From Paraburkholderia aspalathi (GTDB lineage: Bacteria > Pseudomonadota > Gammaproteobacteria > Burkholderiales > Burkholderiaceae), in assembly GCF_900116445.1 (NCBI RefSeq), contig NZ_FPBH01000003.1, positions 434,001-498,000 on the forward strand: 64,000 bases of DNA, in the 5' to 3' direction. Under the pieces are notes generated by a model. That model saw only the letters and a list, made by a program, of their open reading frames with translations. It made no database searches and was not told the DNA's origin. Positions 37,528 through 45,881 of this stretch are shown piece by piece. Position numbers and translations under genes: made by a program. The stretch's first letter is position 1. Every line of letters starts with the position of its first letter.

Positions 37528-38670
37528 TTAGCAGTCGAGCGGCAGCAGAATCTGAAACTCGGTGTGGCCCGGCCGGCTTTCCACTTCGATCAGCCCGTCG
37601 TGCTGTTGCACGAAAGTCTGCGCGAGCGTCAGGCCGAGACCGCTGCCGTCCTCGCGCCCCGACACGAGCGGATAGAAAATGCGGTCACGGATTTCTTCGG
37701 GAATGCCTGGCCCGTTGTCAGTGATATGCAAGTCCAGTGCCAGCTTACATAAACGTTTCGACACGGTGATCTTGCGCGCAATGCGAGTGCGCAATTCGAT
37801 GCGCGCATCGCCTTGCGAGATGCGTTCGCGCAATGCTTCGGCAGCGTTGCGCACGATGTTCAGCAACGCCTGGATGAGTTGCTCCTTGTCGCCGCGCAGG
37901 TCCGGCACGCTCACGTCGTAGTCGCGCTCGATCGTGAGACCGCGCGGAAACTCCGCGAGAATCACCTGACGCACGCGCTCGCACACTTCATGAATATTCA
38001 CGTCACCGACGATATGCGGATGACGGTGTGGCTCCAGCAGGCGATCGACCAGCGTTTGCAGCCGGTCCGATTCCTTGATGATGACTTGCGTGTACTCGCG
38101 CAACTCGTCGCGCTGACGCTCGCCGAGTTCGAATTCGAGCAGTTGCGCCGCGCCGCGAATCCCGCCGAGCGGATTCTTGATCTCGTGCGCGAGGTTGCGG
38201 ATCAGTTGTTTGTTGACCGCCGTGAGGTCGTTGATGCGCTCCTCGCGGTCGGTGCGGATATGCCGCTCGTTCTCGAACAGTTCGAGCAGCACATAGTCTT
38301 GCGCGCTTTCCAGGTGACCGACGACCGCATGCACATGCAGCGGCTCGTGGCCCGGACGCTCGAGTACGGCGTCCAGATGCGTCGCGTGAAAACGGTGGGC
38401 GGCGATCGCCGAAATCGTAGCGAGCAGTTCGTCCGCGTTCGAGAAGATGTCCGGCCACGCCATCTGCGTCAATTGCTTGCGCGAGAGCTCCAGCATCGAC
38501 TCCGCCGACGGGTTCGCAAACACCACGCGCAACGTGCGTTTCTCGAGCACCAGCGCGACCGTCGGCAATGCCTCGAAGCCCGGCAGCAAACCGGAACCCA
38601 CGAGCTGAGCGTCGTCCGACAGCGTCTGCTCGTGCCCTTTCCTTGCCTTCATCAGATTCTTCAGAACCAT
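37528..38670 (-). CDS. ntrB: Nitrogen regulation sensor kinase NtrB
   Basis: Soluble histidine kinase/phosphatase that controls NtrC in response to PII. From the ATG at 38668-38670 it has 380 residues (the longer frame starts with TTG). There is an N-terminal PAS domain, the H-box NLAHEIKNPLGGIRGAAQLLE, an N-box NIVRNAAEAL, and G-boxes DNGPGIP and GSGLGLTLAQ. The gap to glnA contains a terminator, so partial read-through or a separate promoter is expected. Confidence 0.94.
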   Translation of the reverse strand: MVLKNLMKARKGHEQTLSDDAQLVGSGLLPGFEALPTVALVLEKRTLRVVFANPSAESMLELSRKQLTQMAWPDIFSNADELLATISAIAAHRFHATHLDAVLERPGHEPLHVHAVVGHLESAQDYVLLELFENERHIRTDREERINDLTAVNKQLIRNLAHEIKNPLGGIRGAAQLLEFELGERQRDELREYTQVIIKESDRLQTLVDRLLEPHRHPHIVGDVNIHEVCERVRQVILAEFPRGLTIERDYDVSVPDLRGDKEQLIQALLNIVRNAAEALRERISQGDARIELRTRIARKITVSKRLCKLALDLHITDNGPGIPEEIRDRIFYPLVSGREDGSGLGLTLAQTFVQQHDGLIEVESRPGHTEFQILLPLDC

Positions 38671-38792
38671 CTTGCAGTCTGGCCGATAGGAGATGGTGAT
38701 CAATCAGGTGTACCGCTTATTGTCCTGCCTGATGCGCTACTTCTTTGCCCCTGTACGTCACGAACGCCGCGAATGGACTCATTCGCGCCTAA

Positions 38793-38820
38793 CAAAAAAG
38801 GGACGGCGCCGCCGTCCCTT
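38793..38820 (-). terminator. Terminator between glnA and ntrB
   Basis: A 10-bp stem AAGGGACGGC with a 3-nt loop and its complement. On the minus strand it is followed by T6. Confidence 0.8.
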
Positions 38821-38884
38821 CGTGACCGATCGCGAGCGTCGGGCAAAGCGCTTCGCCGTTTGAAGGGCGAAGCGCCATTGCCGC

Positions 38885-40300
38885 TTACAGCGAGTAGTAC
38901 ATTTCGAATTCGATCGGGTGCACCGACTGACGATAGCGTTGCAGCTCGCCCGTCTTCAGTTCGATGTACGCGTCGAGCATCGAATCCGTGAACACGCCAC
39001 CGCGCGTCAGGAATTCGCGGTCCGCGTCGAGTGCGTCCAGCGCCTGATCGAGGCCGGCACACACGGTCGGGATCTTTGCATCCTCTTCCGGCGGCAGGTC
39101 GTACAGGTTCTTGTCGGCAGCTTCGCCCGGGTGAATCTTGTTCTGCACGCCGTCCAGACCCGCCATCATCAGCGCGGAGAAGCACAGGTACGGATTCGCC
39201 ATCGGATCCGGGAAACGCGTTTCGATACGGCGGCCCTTCGGGTTCGACACGTGCGGAATGCGGATCGATGCCGAACGGTTGCGCGCCGAGTAAGCCAGCT
39301 TCACCGGTGCTTCGAAGTGCGGCACGAGGCGCTTGTACGAGTTGGTCGACGGGTTCGTGATCGCGTTCAGCGCGCGAGCATGCTTGATGATGCCGCCGAT
39401 GTAGAACAGCGCGAATTCCGACAGACCTGCGTAACCGTTGCCTGCGAACAGGTTCGTGCCGTCTTTCCAGATCGACTGGTGAACGTGCATGCCCGAACCG
39501 TTATCACCGACCACCGGCTTCGGCATGAACGTTGCCGTCTTGCCATACGTGTGCGCGACGTTCTGGATGATGTACTTCATTTGCTGCAGCCAGTCGGCGC
39601 GTTGCACCAGCGTCGAGAACTTCGTGCCGATTTCGTTCTGGCCCTGGCCCGCGACTTCGTGGTGATGCACTTCGACCGGGATGCCGATCTGTTCGAGCAA
39701 CAGACACATTTCCGAACGGATGTCCTGGAACGTGTCGACCGGTGCGACCGGGAAGTAGCCGCCCTTCGTGCCCGGACGGTGGCCGGTGTTGCCGCCTTCG
39801 AAGTCCATCGCCGACGACCACGGTGCTTCTTCCGAACCGATCTTGACGAACGTGCCCGACTGGTCCGTACCCCACTTGACCGAGTCGAAAATGAAGAATT
39901 CAGGTTCCGGACCGAAGAAGGCCGTGTCGCCAAGGCCCGTGCTCTTCAGGTACGCTTCAGCGCGCTTTGCGAGCGAACGCGGGTCGCGTTCATAGCCCTT
40001 GCCGTCAGCCGGTTCGACGACGTCGCAGGTCAAGACGAGGGTCGACTCTTCATAGAACGGGTCGATGAAGGCAGTGTTCGCGTCCGGGACCAGCAGCATG
40101 TCCGATGCTTCGATGCCCTTCCAGCCGGCAATCGACGAACCGTCAAACGCATGGCCGCTTTCGAACTTGTCTTCATCGAATGCCGACACCGGCACCGAAA
40201 CGTGTTGCTCTTTGCCGCGCGTGTCGGTGAAACGGAAGTCGACAAACTTGACGTCCTCGTCTTTGACGAGTTGAACGACGTCGGCCACGGATTTACTCAT
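38885..40300 (-). CDS. glnA: Glutamine synthetase type I
   Basis: ATP-dependent synthesis of glutamine from glutamate and ammonium; dodecamer. 471 residues, the standard length. Visible: [10 protein letters not shown] (52-61), [34 protein letters not shown] (266-275), and the adenylylation site Tyr400 in [10 protein letters not shown]. Its promoter region has a sigma-54 element and NtrC-like sites. ntrB and ntrC follow on the same strand. Confidence 0.98.
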   Translation of the reverse strand: MSKSVADVVQLVKDEDVKFVDFRFTDTRGKEQHVSVPVSAFDEDKFESGHAFDGSSIAGWKGIEASDMLLVPDANTAFIDPFYEESTLVLTCDVVEPADGKGYERDPRSLAKRAEAYLKSTGLGDTAFFGPEPEFFIFDSVKWGTDQSGTFVKIGSEEAPWSSAMDFEGGNTGHRPGTKGGYFPVAPVDTFQDIRSEMCLLLEQIGIPVEVHHHEVAGQGQNEIGTKFSTLVQRADWLQQMKYIIQNVAHTYGKTATFMPKPVVGDNGSGMHVHQSIWKDGTNLFAGNGYAGLSEFALFYIGGIIKHARALNAITNPSTNSYKRLVPHFEAPVKLAYSARNRSASIRIPHVSNPKGRRIETRFPDPMANPYLCFSALMMAGLDGVQNKIHPGEAADKNLYDLPPEEDAKIPTVCAGLDQALDALDADREFLTRGGVFTDSMLDAYIELKTGELQRYRQSVHPIEFEMYYSL

Positions 40301-40435
40301 AACCTATCTCCTGATTAACGAATTCGGCGGATTCAGCCGCCGCCCAATCTAGCTGACCCGTCCCGGCGCGTCCACCCCTCTATCGTTGAGGATGAACATA
40401 AAAGCCTGCTGGAACAAATCGATCGGCACCAATAA

Positions 40436-40451
40436 AGCAGCTTCTGTGCCA
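40436..40451 (-). promoter_or_regulatory. Sigma-54 promoter of glnA
   Basis: On the minus strand, TGGCAC (40446-40451), five bases and CTGCT (40436-40440) match the -24/-12 consensus TGGCAC-N5-TTGCW with one mismatch. It lies 136 bp before the glnA start. Confidence 0.8.
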
Positions 40452-40550
40452 TGTGTGCGCCAACCCGGCGCAGAACCACACTGCGCGCGCGTTTGCGGGG
40501 AATGGGCGCACCGAACCGCATGCGGCCCCGAAATCTTCACGTTGCGCATC

Positions 40551-40565
40551 GCACCGAATTAGTGC
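40551..40565. promoter_or_regulatory. NtrC-binding site (best match)
   Basis: GCACC-GAATT-AGTGC fits the dyad GCACCA-N3-TGGTGC in 13 of 15 positions, about 100-115 bp upstream of the -24 element, where NtrC enhancers normally sit. Confidence 0.65.
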
Positions 40566-40600
40566 ATTCACAAAATCGACAACGGGTGACATCTCTATTC

Positions 40601-40626
40601 TGGTGCATTTTTCGGAATATGCACCA
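40601..40626. promoter_or_regulatory. Inverted half-sites resembling NtrC boxes
   Basis: TGGTGCAT (40601-40608) and ATGCACCA (40619-40626) form a perfect 8-bp inverted repeat with a 10-bp spacer, in opposite order to the usual NtrC dyad. It is about 150-175 bp upstream of the -24 element. Confidence 0.5.
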
Positions 40627-40739
40627 TTACAGAGCGCACATCTCCTTGCTTCGTGCGGACTGGACGCCCGCGCTGAACCGCATGCGCGTTGCACGCCGCG
40701 CGCTAGAATGTTCATTTGGTCCGACGGAGATTTGCGCTC

Positions 40740-41204
40740 ATGAGCACGCTCGAACAGTTGTACGCCCAGGCGGACAAGCGCCGCACCGAGAACCAGTTGC
40801 CCTACGCGGGCGCGGTATCGCCCGCCGAGGCGTTCGAACTGCTGCAACTCGACCCGCGCACGCGTCTCGTCGACGTGCGCACCCGTGCCGAACTCGATTG
40901 GGTTGGCCGGCCGGTTATCGGCGACGGACAATACGCCCACGTGGAATGGACGCGCTACCCAGGCGCCGTGCCGAACCAGGAATTCCTTCAGCAACTGAGT
41001 CATATCGCTTCGCCCGACACGCCGGTGCTGTTCTTGTGCCGCAGCGCCGCGCGCTCGAAGCTCGCCGCGATTGCCGCTACCCAAGCCGGCTTTACCAAGG
41101 CGTACGACCTGCTGGAAGGCTTCGAAGGCGACAAGGACGGCCAGGGGCATCGGAAGACGGTGTCGGGCTGGTGCTTTCGCGGGTTGCCGTGGATCGGCGC
41201 CTGA
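40740..41204 (+). CDS. Rhodanese-domain protein
   Basis: Single-domain sulfurtransferase-type protein, 154 residues from the ATG at 40740. The active-site loop is CRSAARS (near residue 100), with Cys as the expected sulfur carrier and the rhodanese pattern VDVRTRAELDWVG ahead. No partner gene is adjacent on this strand. It is divergent from glnA. Confidence 0.88.
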   Translation: MSTLEQLYAQADKRRTENQLPYAGAVSPAEAFELLQLDPRTRLVDVRTRAELDWVGRPVIGDGQYAHVEWTRYPGAVPNQEFLQQLSHIASPDTPVLFLCRSAARSKLAAIAATQAGFTKAYDLLEGFEGDKDGQGHRKTVSGWCFRGLPWIGA

Positions 41205-41370
41205 TTGTTGATCCGCAGGGGCCTTCGGGAGATGGGCGGGACAATTAGACGCATCGTCGGCGCTGCATGTGACAGGCCGATGATGCGTTGAGTGTTATGT
41301 CAGGTACGGACGCAAGCGCGCCCGAAGGAAGGATGGTGTGCGCGGCGATTAACCGCTGCACGACCAGCGC

Positions 41371-42201
41371 TCAAGCGCGCGGTTTAGCCCCAGCCGCCTC
41401 CGGCTCGACGATATCGCCGCCCAGCAGGTGCACGCCTTCACGCAGCTTCACAAACGCCGCTGCCACCGCTTCCGGTTCGCCCTTCACACCGAGATCGATG
41501 TGATGCCGCGCATACACGCCGCCACGCTCCGCATCGCCCACGCTCGGCAGGCTGAACACCCGCACACCCGGAAAATCGTGTTCGATTTTTTCCATCAACG
41601 GCGTGAGGCGTGACTCCGGCAGCTCGAACACCAGCAATGACTTTTCCGCGTGCGGCATCGCATGATGCAGATGCGCGTATTGCGTATCCAGCACCCACTC
41701 GATCATCGGCCACGCCATCACCGGAAAGCCCGGCACGAAGTAATGCTGCTTGATCGAGAAGCCAGGAATCTTGTTGTAGCCGTTGGGAATGATCGACGCG
41801 CCCTGCGGATACGTGCCCATATTCAGACGATGCCGGTTCTCGGCCGAATTCAGATCGAGCGGCGCTGCGGCGTTCGCCGGATACATATCGCGGATACGCT
41901 CCTGAATCAGCTTCGCGGCCTCCGGATGCAGTTCGAGCGGCACGCCGAGCGCGGCTGCCGCGCACTGACGGGTGTGGTCGTCCGGGGTGGCGCCGATGCC
42001 GCCCGTGGAAAACACGATGTCGCCCGACGCGAACGTGCGTCGCAACGTCGCCGTGATGCGCTCCGGCTCGTCGCCGATATATTCAGCCCAGCCGAGCGAC
42101 AACCCGCGCGCGCCCAGCAATTCGATGACCTTCGGCAGATGCTTGTCGATACGTCTGCCCGACAGGATTTCGTCGCCGATGATGATGACGCCAAATGCCA
42201 T
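41371..42201 (-). CDS. CinA-like molybdopterin-binding domain protein
   Basis: 276 residues with the MoCF_biosynth fold: IIIGDEILSGRRID at the N-terminus and FSTGGIGATPDDHT (near 70). The C-terminal CinA deamidase domain is absent, so it is a stand-alone domain protein. Its activity is not known with certainty. Start ATG is at 42199-42201. It lies 30 bp downstream of an EI24 membrane protein and is probably co-transcribed with it. Confidence 0.85.
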   Translation of the reverse strand: MAFGVIIIGDEILSGRRIDKHLPKVIELLGARGLSLGWAEYIGDEPERITATLRRTFASGDIVFSTGGIGATPDDHTRQCAAAALGVPLELHPEAAKLIQERIRDMYPANAAAPLDLNSAENRHRLNMGTYPQGASIIPNGYNKIPGFSIKQHYFVPGFPVMAWPMIEWVLDTQYAHLHHAMPHAEKSLLVFELPESRLTPLMEKIEHDFPGVRVFSLPSVGDAERGGVYARHHIDLGVKGEPEAVAAAFVKLREGVHLLGGDIVEPEAAGAKPRA

Positions 42202-42231
42202 TGCCGCCTCTTTCGCTTTGTCAGTAATTCA

Positions 42232-43062
42232 TCAGTAGGGAACCGGCGCCGCGTGCCGCGGGCCGTGCTCTTCCGCACGCATGCGTTGCAGCGCGCGCAG
42301 ACAGTAGTAGCCGAACCACAGCGCCGAAAACACGAGGATGAACGCGTAGATCCAGATCGTCACCGCGGTGATCACCGGGAACAGCACGATCAGCCATACC
42401 GACGATGCCCACAGCAGCGTCGGCAGTGAACCCAGCAGTCCGCTCGCGATGCCGATCAACAGCAGCGGCAAACGGAAGCGTCTCACCAGCGCGCGCCGCT
42501 CGTCACGCGTGGCATGCAGCGCGAGCGCGTCGTAGCTCATCACGCGATACGTCAGCCAGCCCCACAGGAGCGGCGGAATCAGCGCAAAAAACGGCGGCAC
42601 CAGCCAGAGCGGCAACGTGACGATCAGCAGCACCAGACAAACCAGCGTGGTCCACAATGCCTGGCCCAAGCTACCGTACCACGTTCCGCCGCGACGCATT
42701 TCAAGGCCGGGGAATTGCCGCGCCGACAGAAAGCGGATCACGGCCGGCATCGACAGCGTGGCAATCAATAGCAACACCGTGACGACGATCAGCGGAATCG
42801 CCATCGCAATCACGATAAACGGCGCGATTGCCGTGTGCAGCGCCGAAAAGCCGAGCCAGTCGAACAGATGATAGAGCGTGACGGTGAACGACCAGCTTTC
42901 GAGCCACGTGCGGGTGGCGCCGATCAGCGTCTGCCAGGAAAACCACAGGATCACGCCCCACCCGACCGTTGCCGCCAGAAACGGCAGGAAGGTCAACCAG
43001 AGCATGCGCGGGTGGAGCGCGCTTGCGAGCGCACGTCCGAACGAGCGCAACAAATCATTCAT
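42232..43062 (-). CDS. EI24-domain (CysZ-like) membrane protein
   Basis: From the ATG at 43060-43062 it has 276 residues; the 45-residue extension is not supported. Several hydrophobic segments are visible, including SFTVTLYHLFDWLGFSALHT and the long run about residues 185-215. The family includes CysZ (sulfate uptake), but the local context gives no sulfate genes, so the function is open. Confidence 0.8.
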   Translation of the reverse strand: MNDLLRSFGRALASALHPRMLWLTFLPFLAATVGWGVILWFSWQTLIGATRTWLESWSFTVTLYHLFDWLGFSALHTAIAPFIVIAMAIPLIVVTVLLLIATLSMPAVIRFLSARQFPGLEMRRGGTWYGSLGQALWTTLVCLVLLIVTLPLWLVPPFFALIPPLLWGWLTYRVMSYDALALHATRDERRALVRRFRLPLLLIGIASGLLGSLPTLLWASSVWLIVLFPVITAVTIWIYAFILVFSALWFGYYCLRALQRMRAEEHGPRHAAPVPY

Positions 43063-43209
43063 GCGAGCCAGTGCCGGTGGACGAAACGATGGAATAAGGA
43101 GAATGCCGCAACGCACCGGCCACGAGGCCAAGGCTGCGCGCACAAACGTGAACAGGATAAACCACGTGACGCGCCGCCGGGAAAACCGACGGCGCAAGAG
43201 GAAGAATGC

Positions 43210-44208
43210 TCAAACCGGGGCGGCGTCGCTGCCTTCGGTGCGCCGCTTCGGCGAAAGCCGCCCGGCGATGCGCACGAAGGCAAGCCAGTGCTGCGCCCAG
43301 AAACCGTCGCCGTAGCGTCGGCCTTCGAGTTGGTCACGGATGCCGGTGGGCTCCATTTCGCGGCTCCACGACACGCTGCGGAACAGCATGTCCCACCAGG
43401 GGAACAGCACGCCGAAGTTGCAACCGTACTTCAGCCCTTCGTGGCCATAGCCGATTGCATGATGCCGGCGATGGAAGGTCGGGCTGACCAACAGGCGCTC
43501 GCCGAGCCAGCCGAAGTACAGACTAATGTTCGCGTGCTGCACGCTCTGCGCGAGGTTCGTGATTGCCACCAGCACGACGAATTGCGACGGTGGCACGCCG
43601 ATCACCAACGCGATCGCTGCAAAAAACGAAGCCTGCAACAAACTGTCGAGCAAATGGTTACGGTCATCGGACCACAGCGACATTTGCTGCTGGCTGTGAT
43701 GTACGGCGTGCAATTCCCACCACACACCGATCCGATGTTCCCAGCGGTGATACCAGTAGCCCGCGAAATCGAGTACGAGCAGGTACATCACGAATGTGAC
43801 AAGCGGCTGCGTGGTGACGCCCGGCCACAGATTGTCGAATTCGATATTCGCGATGTTGTGCAGCCGCAGCCAGGCCTGCACGTTGTCGAATAATGGCTGC
43901 AGCGCGAAAAAGAAGAACAGGTTCAGGATGCCGAGCTTGGCGATCCACGTGTAAATCACGTCGACACGCACGGCCTTGCGGTTTTCCCACCGCTCCACCG
44001 GGCGGAGCATTTCGAGCGGGCGCAGGATCGCGTACATCGCCAGCACCTCGAAAACGCCGACGATCACCCAATACAGGCTGTCGTAAGTGTCTTCGTCATA
44101 GTCCATCAGATTGAAGTGGAACAGCAGCGGCTGCACCACGTCGACGTACAGCAGCGTCTGCACGGCTGAGACGAAGCTGTCGAGAGAAGAAAAAATCAGA
44201 TGGAACAT
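43210..44208 (-). CDS. Sterol desaturase / fatty acid hydroxylase family protein
   Basis: Membrane di-iron enzyme; 332 residues. The histidine motifs HRWEH (near 153), HAVHH (near 165) and HRRHH (near 245) are all present, with hydrophobic segments around them. The substrate (a lipid, hopanoid or fatty acyl chain) is not inferable. It is next to a beta-propeller gene on the same strand, 46 bp apart, suggesting one transcript. Confidence 0.88.
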   Translation of the reverse strand: MFHLIFSSLDSFVSAVQTLLYVDVVQPLLFHFNLMDYDEDTYDSLYWVIVGVFEVLAMYAILRPLEMLRPVERWENRKAVRVDVIYTWIAKLGILNLFFFFALQPLFDNVQAWLRLHNIANIEFDNLWPGVTTQPLVTFVMYLLVLDFAGYWYHRWEHRIGVWWELHAVHHSQQQMSLWSDDRNHLLDSLLQASFFAAIALVIGVPPSQFVVLVAITNLAQSVQHANISLYFGWLGERLLVSPTFHRRHHAIGYGHEGLKYGCNFGVLFPWWDMLFRSVSWSREMEPTGIRDQLEGRRYGDGFWAQHWLAFVRIAGRLSPKRRTEGSDAAPV

Positions 44209-44254
44209 GGTGCTGGCCTGTTACTTCATTCCTCGCGGTCTGCCTGTTACAGCG

Positions 44255-45274
44255 TCACGCGCCGTTCGGCGCCGTAATCGGCGCGCGATTGAAGAAATAG
44301 ATACCGTGCGGCGAACGGCCGACGGCTATCGTCTGGATCAGCTTACGCGTGTTCAGGTCGATGATGCCGACATGTTTCGCAAAGCGGAAGGTCACCCACA
44401 GATAGCGTTTGTCCGCGGAAAGTTCCATGTCGTCCGGCCCCGGCATCAAACCGGTGATATCGCCGACATTGGTGAGCGTGTCTTCGTCGATGATGCTGAT
44501 CGTGCTCGCGACGCGGTTCGATACCGCCACATGCTTGCCGTCGACCAGCGAGCGGAAGTTGTGCGCGCCCTTGCCGGTCTGGATCGTCTTGACGATTTTC
44601 TGGTTGCGCCAGTCGACCACCGCGACGTAATCCGCCCCGGTCATGCCGATCAGCAGATATTTCTCGCCCGGGGTCATCCACAGGCCGGCCGGCACCTTGC
44701 CGACCTTCATCTTCCACTTGACGGTTTGCGTGGCCAGATCGATAGCGGCCAGCTCGCCCGAAACCTGCAGCGTGACGAACACCGTCTTGCTGTCATTGGT
44801 GAAGGCCATGTGGCTCGGCATCACCGCGAGCGGCAGACGCGAGGCCAGCGTCATCTGGTTCTTCTGGCTGTCGTAATGATAGATGTCGAGGCGGTCCAGA
44901 CGCAGCCCGGTGGTGACGAGCCACTTGCGGTCGGGCGAAAAACCGATCTGGTACGGATCCTCGATGTTCTCGACCCAGCGCTGGACCTGGCCCGATTTCG
45001 GATCGACGAACATCAGGTTGTTCGACACCGAGTTGGCGACGATCAACGACGAGTTGTCCGGCGTGGCCATCAGGTGGTGTGGTTCCTTGCCCGTCGGCAC
45101 CGTGCCGATGACCTGGCGGGTGGTCTCGTCGATCAGGCTCAGCGTGGCTTCGCCGGAATTGAGCACGATCACGTTGTTGGCGAGAGCCGCCGGAGAAAAA
45201 AAGCCTGCGGCGGCGACCAGCGCTGCGCCTGCGGCGAACGTGGCAGTCACGCCGGGAAGAAAAAATTTACGCAT
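44255..45274 (-). CDS. Periplasmic YVTN beta-propeller protein
   Basis: 339 residues with an N-terminal signal peptide (residues 1-32, ending PAALA-NN). It is followed by about seven YVTN/YncE-type blades, recognisable by repeated patterns such as SLIVANSVSNNLMFVD and HVAVSNRVASTISIID. No catalytic residues are seen; such proteins bind or scaffold. It lies upstream of the desaturase-like gene and may act with it in the envelope. Confidence 0.85.
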   Translation of the reverse strand: MRKFFLPGVTATFAAGAALVAAAGFFSPAALANNVIVLNSGEATLSLIDETTRQVIGTVPTGKEPHHLMATPDNSSLIVANSVSNNLMFVDPKSGQVQRWVENIEDPYQIGFSPDRKWLVTTGLRLDRLDIYHYDSQKNQMTLASRLPLAVMPSHMAFTNDSKTVFVTLQVSGELAAIDLATQTVKWKMKVGKVPAGLWMTPGEKYLLIGMTGADYVAVVDWRNQKIVKTIQTGKGAHNFRSLVDGKHVAVSNRVASTISIIDEDTLTNVGDITGLMPGPDDMELSADKRYLWVTFRFAKHVGIIDLNTRKLIQTIAVGRSPHGIYFFNRAPITAPNGA

Positions 45275-45393
45275 GAAAACTCACTTCGGAGAACAACCGT
45301 CATTGTAGAACGTTTGCTGTGACCAGCGGTTGACCTGGATGCGGGTACGACGCGTGGAAAAACGAAGGGACGCGGCGCATCCGGCGGCAAATC

Positions 45394-45419
45394 TGTCAGT
45401 GAATTCCGAGTCACTGACA
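45394..45419. promoter_or_regulatory. Perfect inverted repeat upstream of the beta-propeller gene
   Basis: TGTCAGTGA (45394-45402) and TCACTGACA (45411-45419) are 9-bp perfect arms with an 8-bp spacer, 120 bp before the beta-propeller ATG. Operator or hairpin; regulator unknown. Confidence 0.5.
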
Positions 45420-45424
45420 ACCCG

Positions 45425-45625
45425 ACGACGGTTTTACGTAGAAAAATCCGTGGCGATTCATATCAATCCATTTTAATCCACATAATAACAGCTCATTAAA
45501 TTCTTATGCCATTCCGTTTTTCATAAGACAAAACAAGATTATTCTTTACTTTATACAATTAAAAAACACTTATCCAAACCCAATTACATCCCGCCATTTA
45601 TTTTCAACGATTTAAGAATTGGCTT
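45425..45625. other. AT-rich intergenic block before the adhesin gene
   Basis: About 200 bp that is strikingly AT-rich by eye, against the GC-rich surroundings. No coding frame is supported. It lies in the 607-bp gap between the beta-propeller and adhesin genes and probably holds the adhesin promoter. The remainder, to 45881, has no recognisable gene. Confidence 0.6.
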
Positions 45626-45881
45626 ATTTCGGCTTCGCCCCACCAGAACTGACAATTTCGCCGTTCATCGCCCATGCACTTAATCCCGTGGACATGAAAG
45701 CGTGATGCAGGTAATTCGGACGCGCGAGGAAATCAACAGAACACAAAAAGCGGTCGGAATAAATAACCGTAGCCGACGTGTTCTGCCTATGCGCGACACA
45801 CTTGGGGCGATGACGCCTTTTCCGACTCAGAATGCTTTCGTGTGCCGTCCACGATCTAATTCCGGCGGAGTTTTCTGAAAA

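Larger units (their letters stand above)
40301..40739. other. glnA control region
   Basis: A 439-bp region between glnA and a divergent rhodanese gene. It holds the sigma-54 promoter, the NtrC-like sites and a partial GCACC half-site at 40508. No further genes. Confidence 0.6.
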
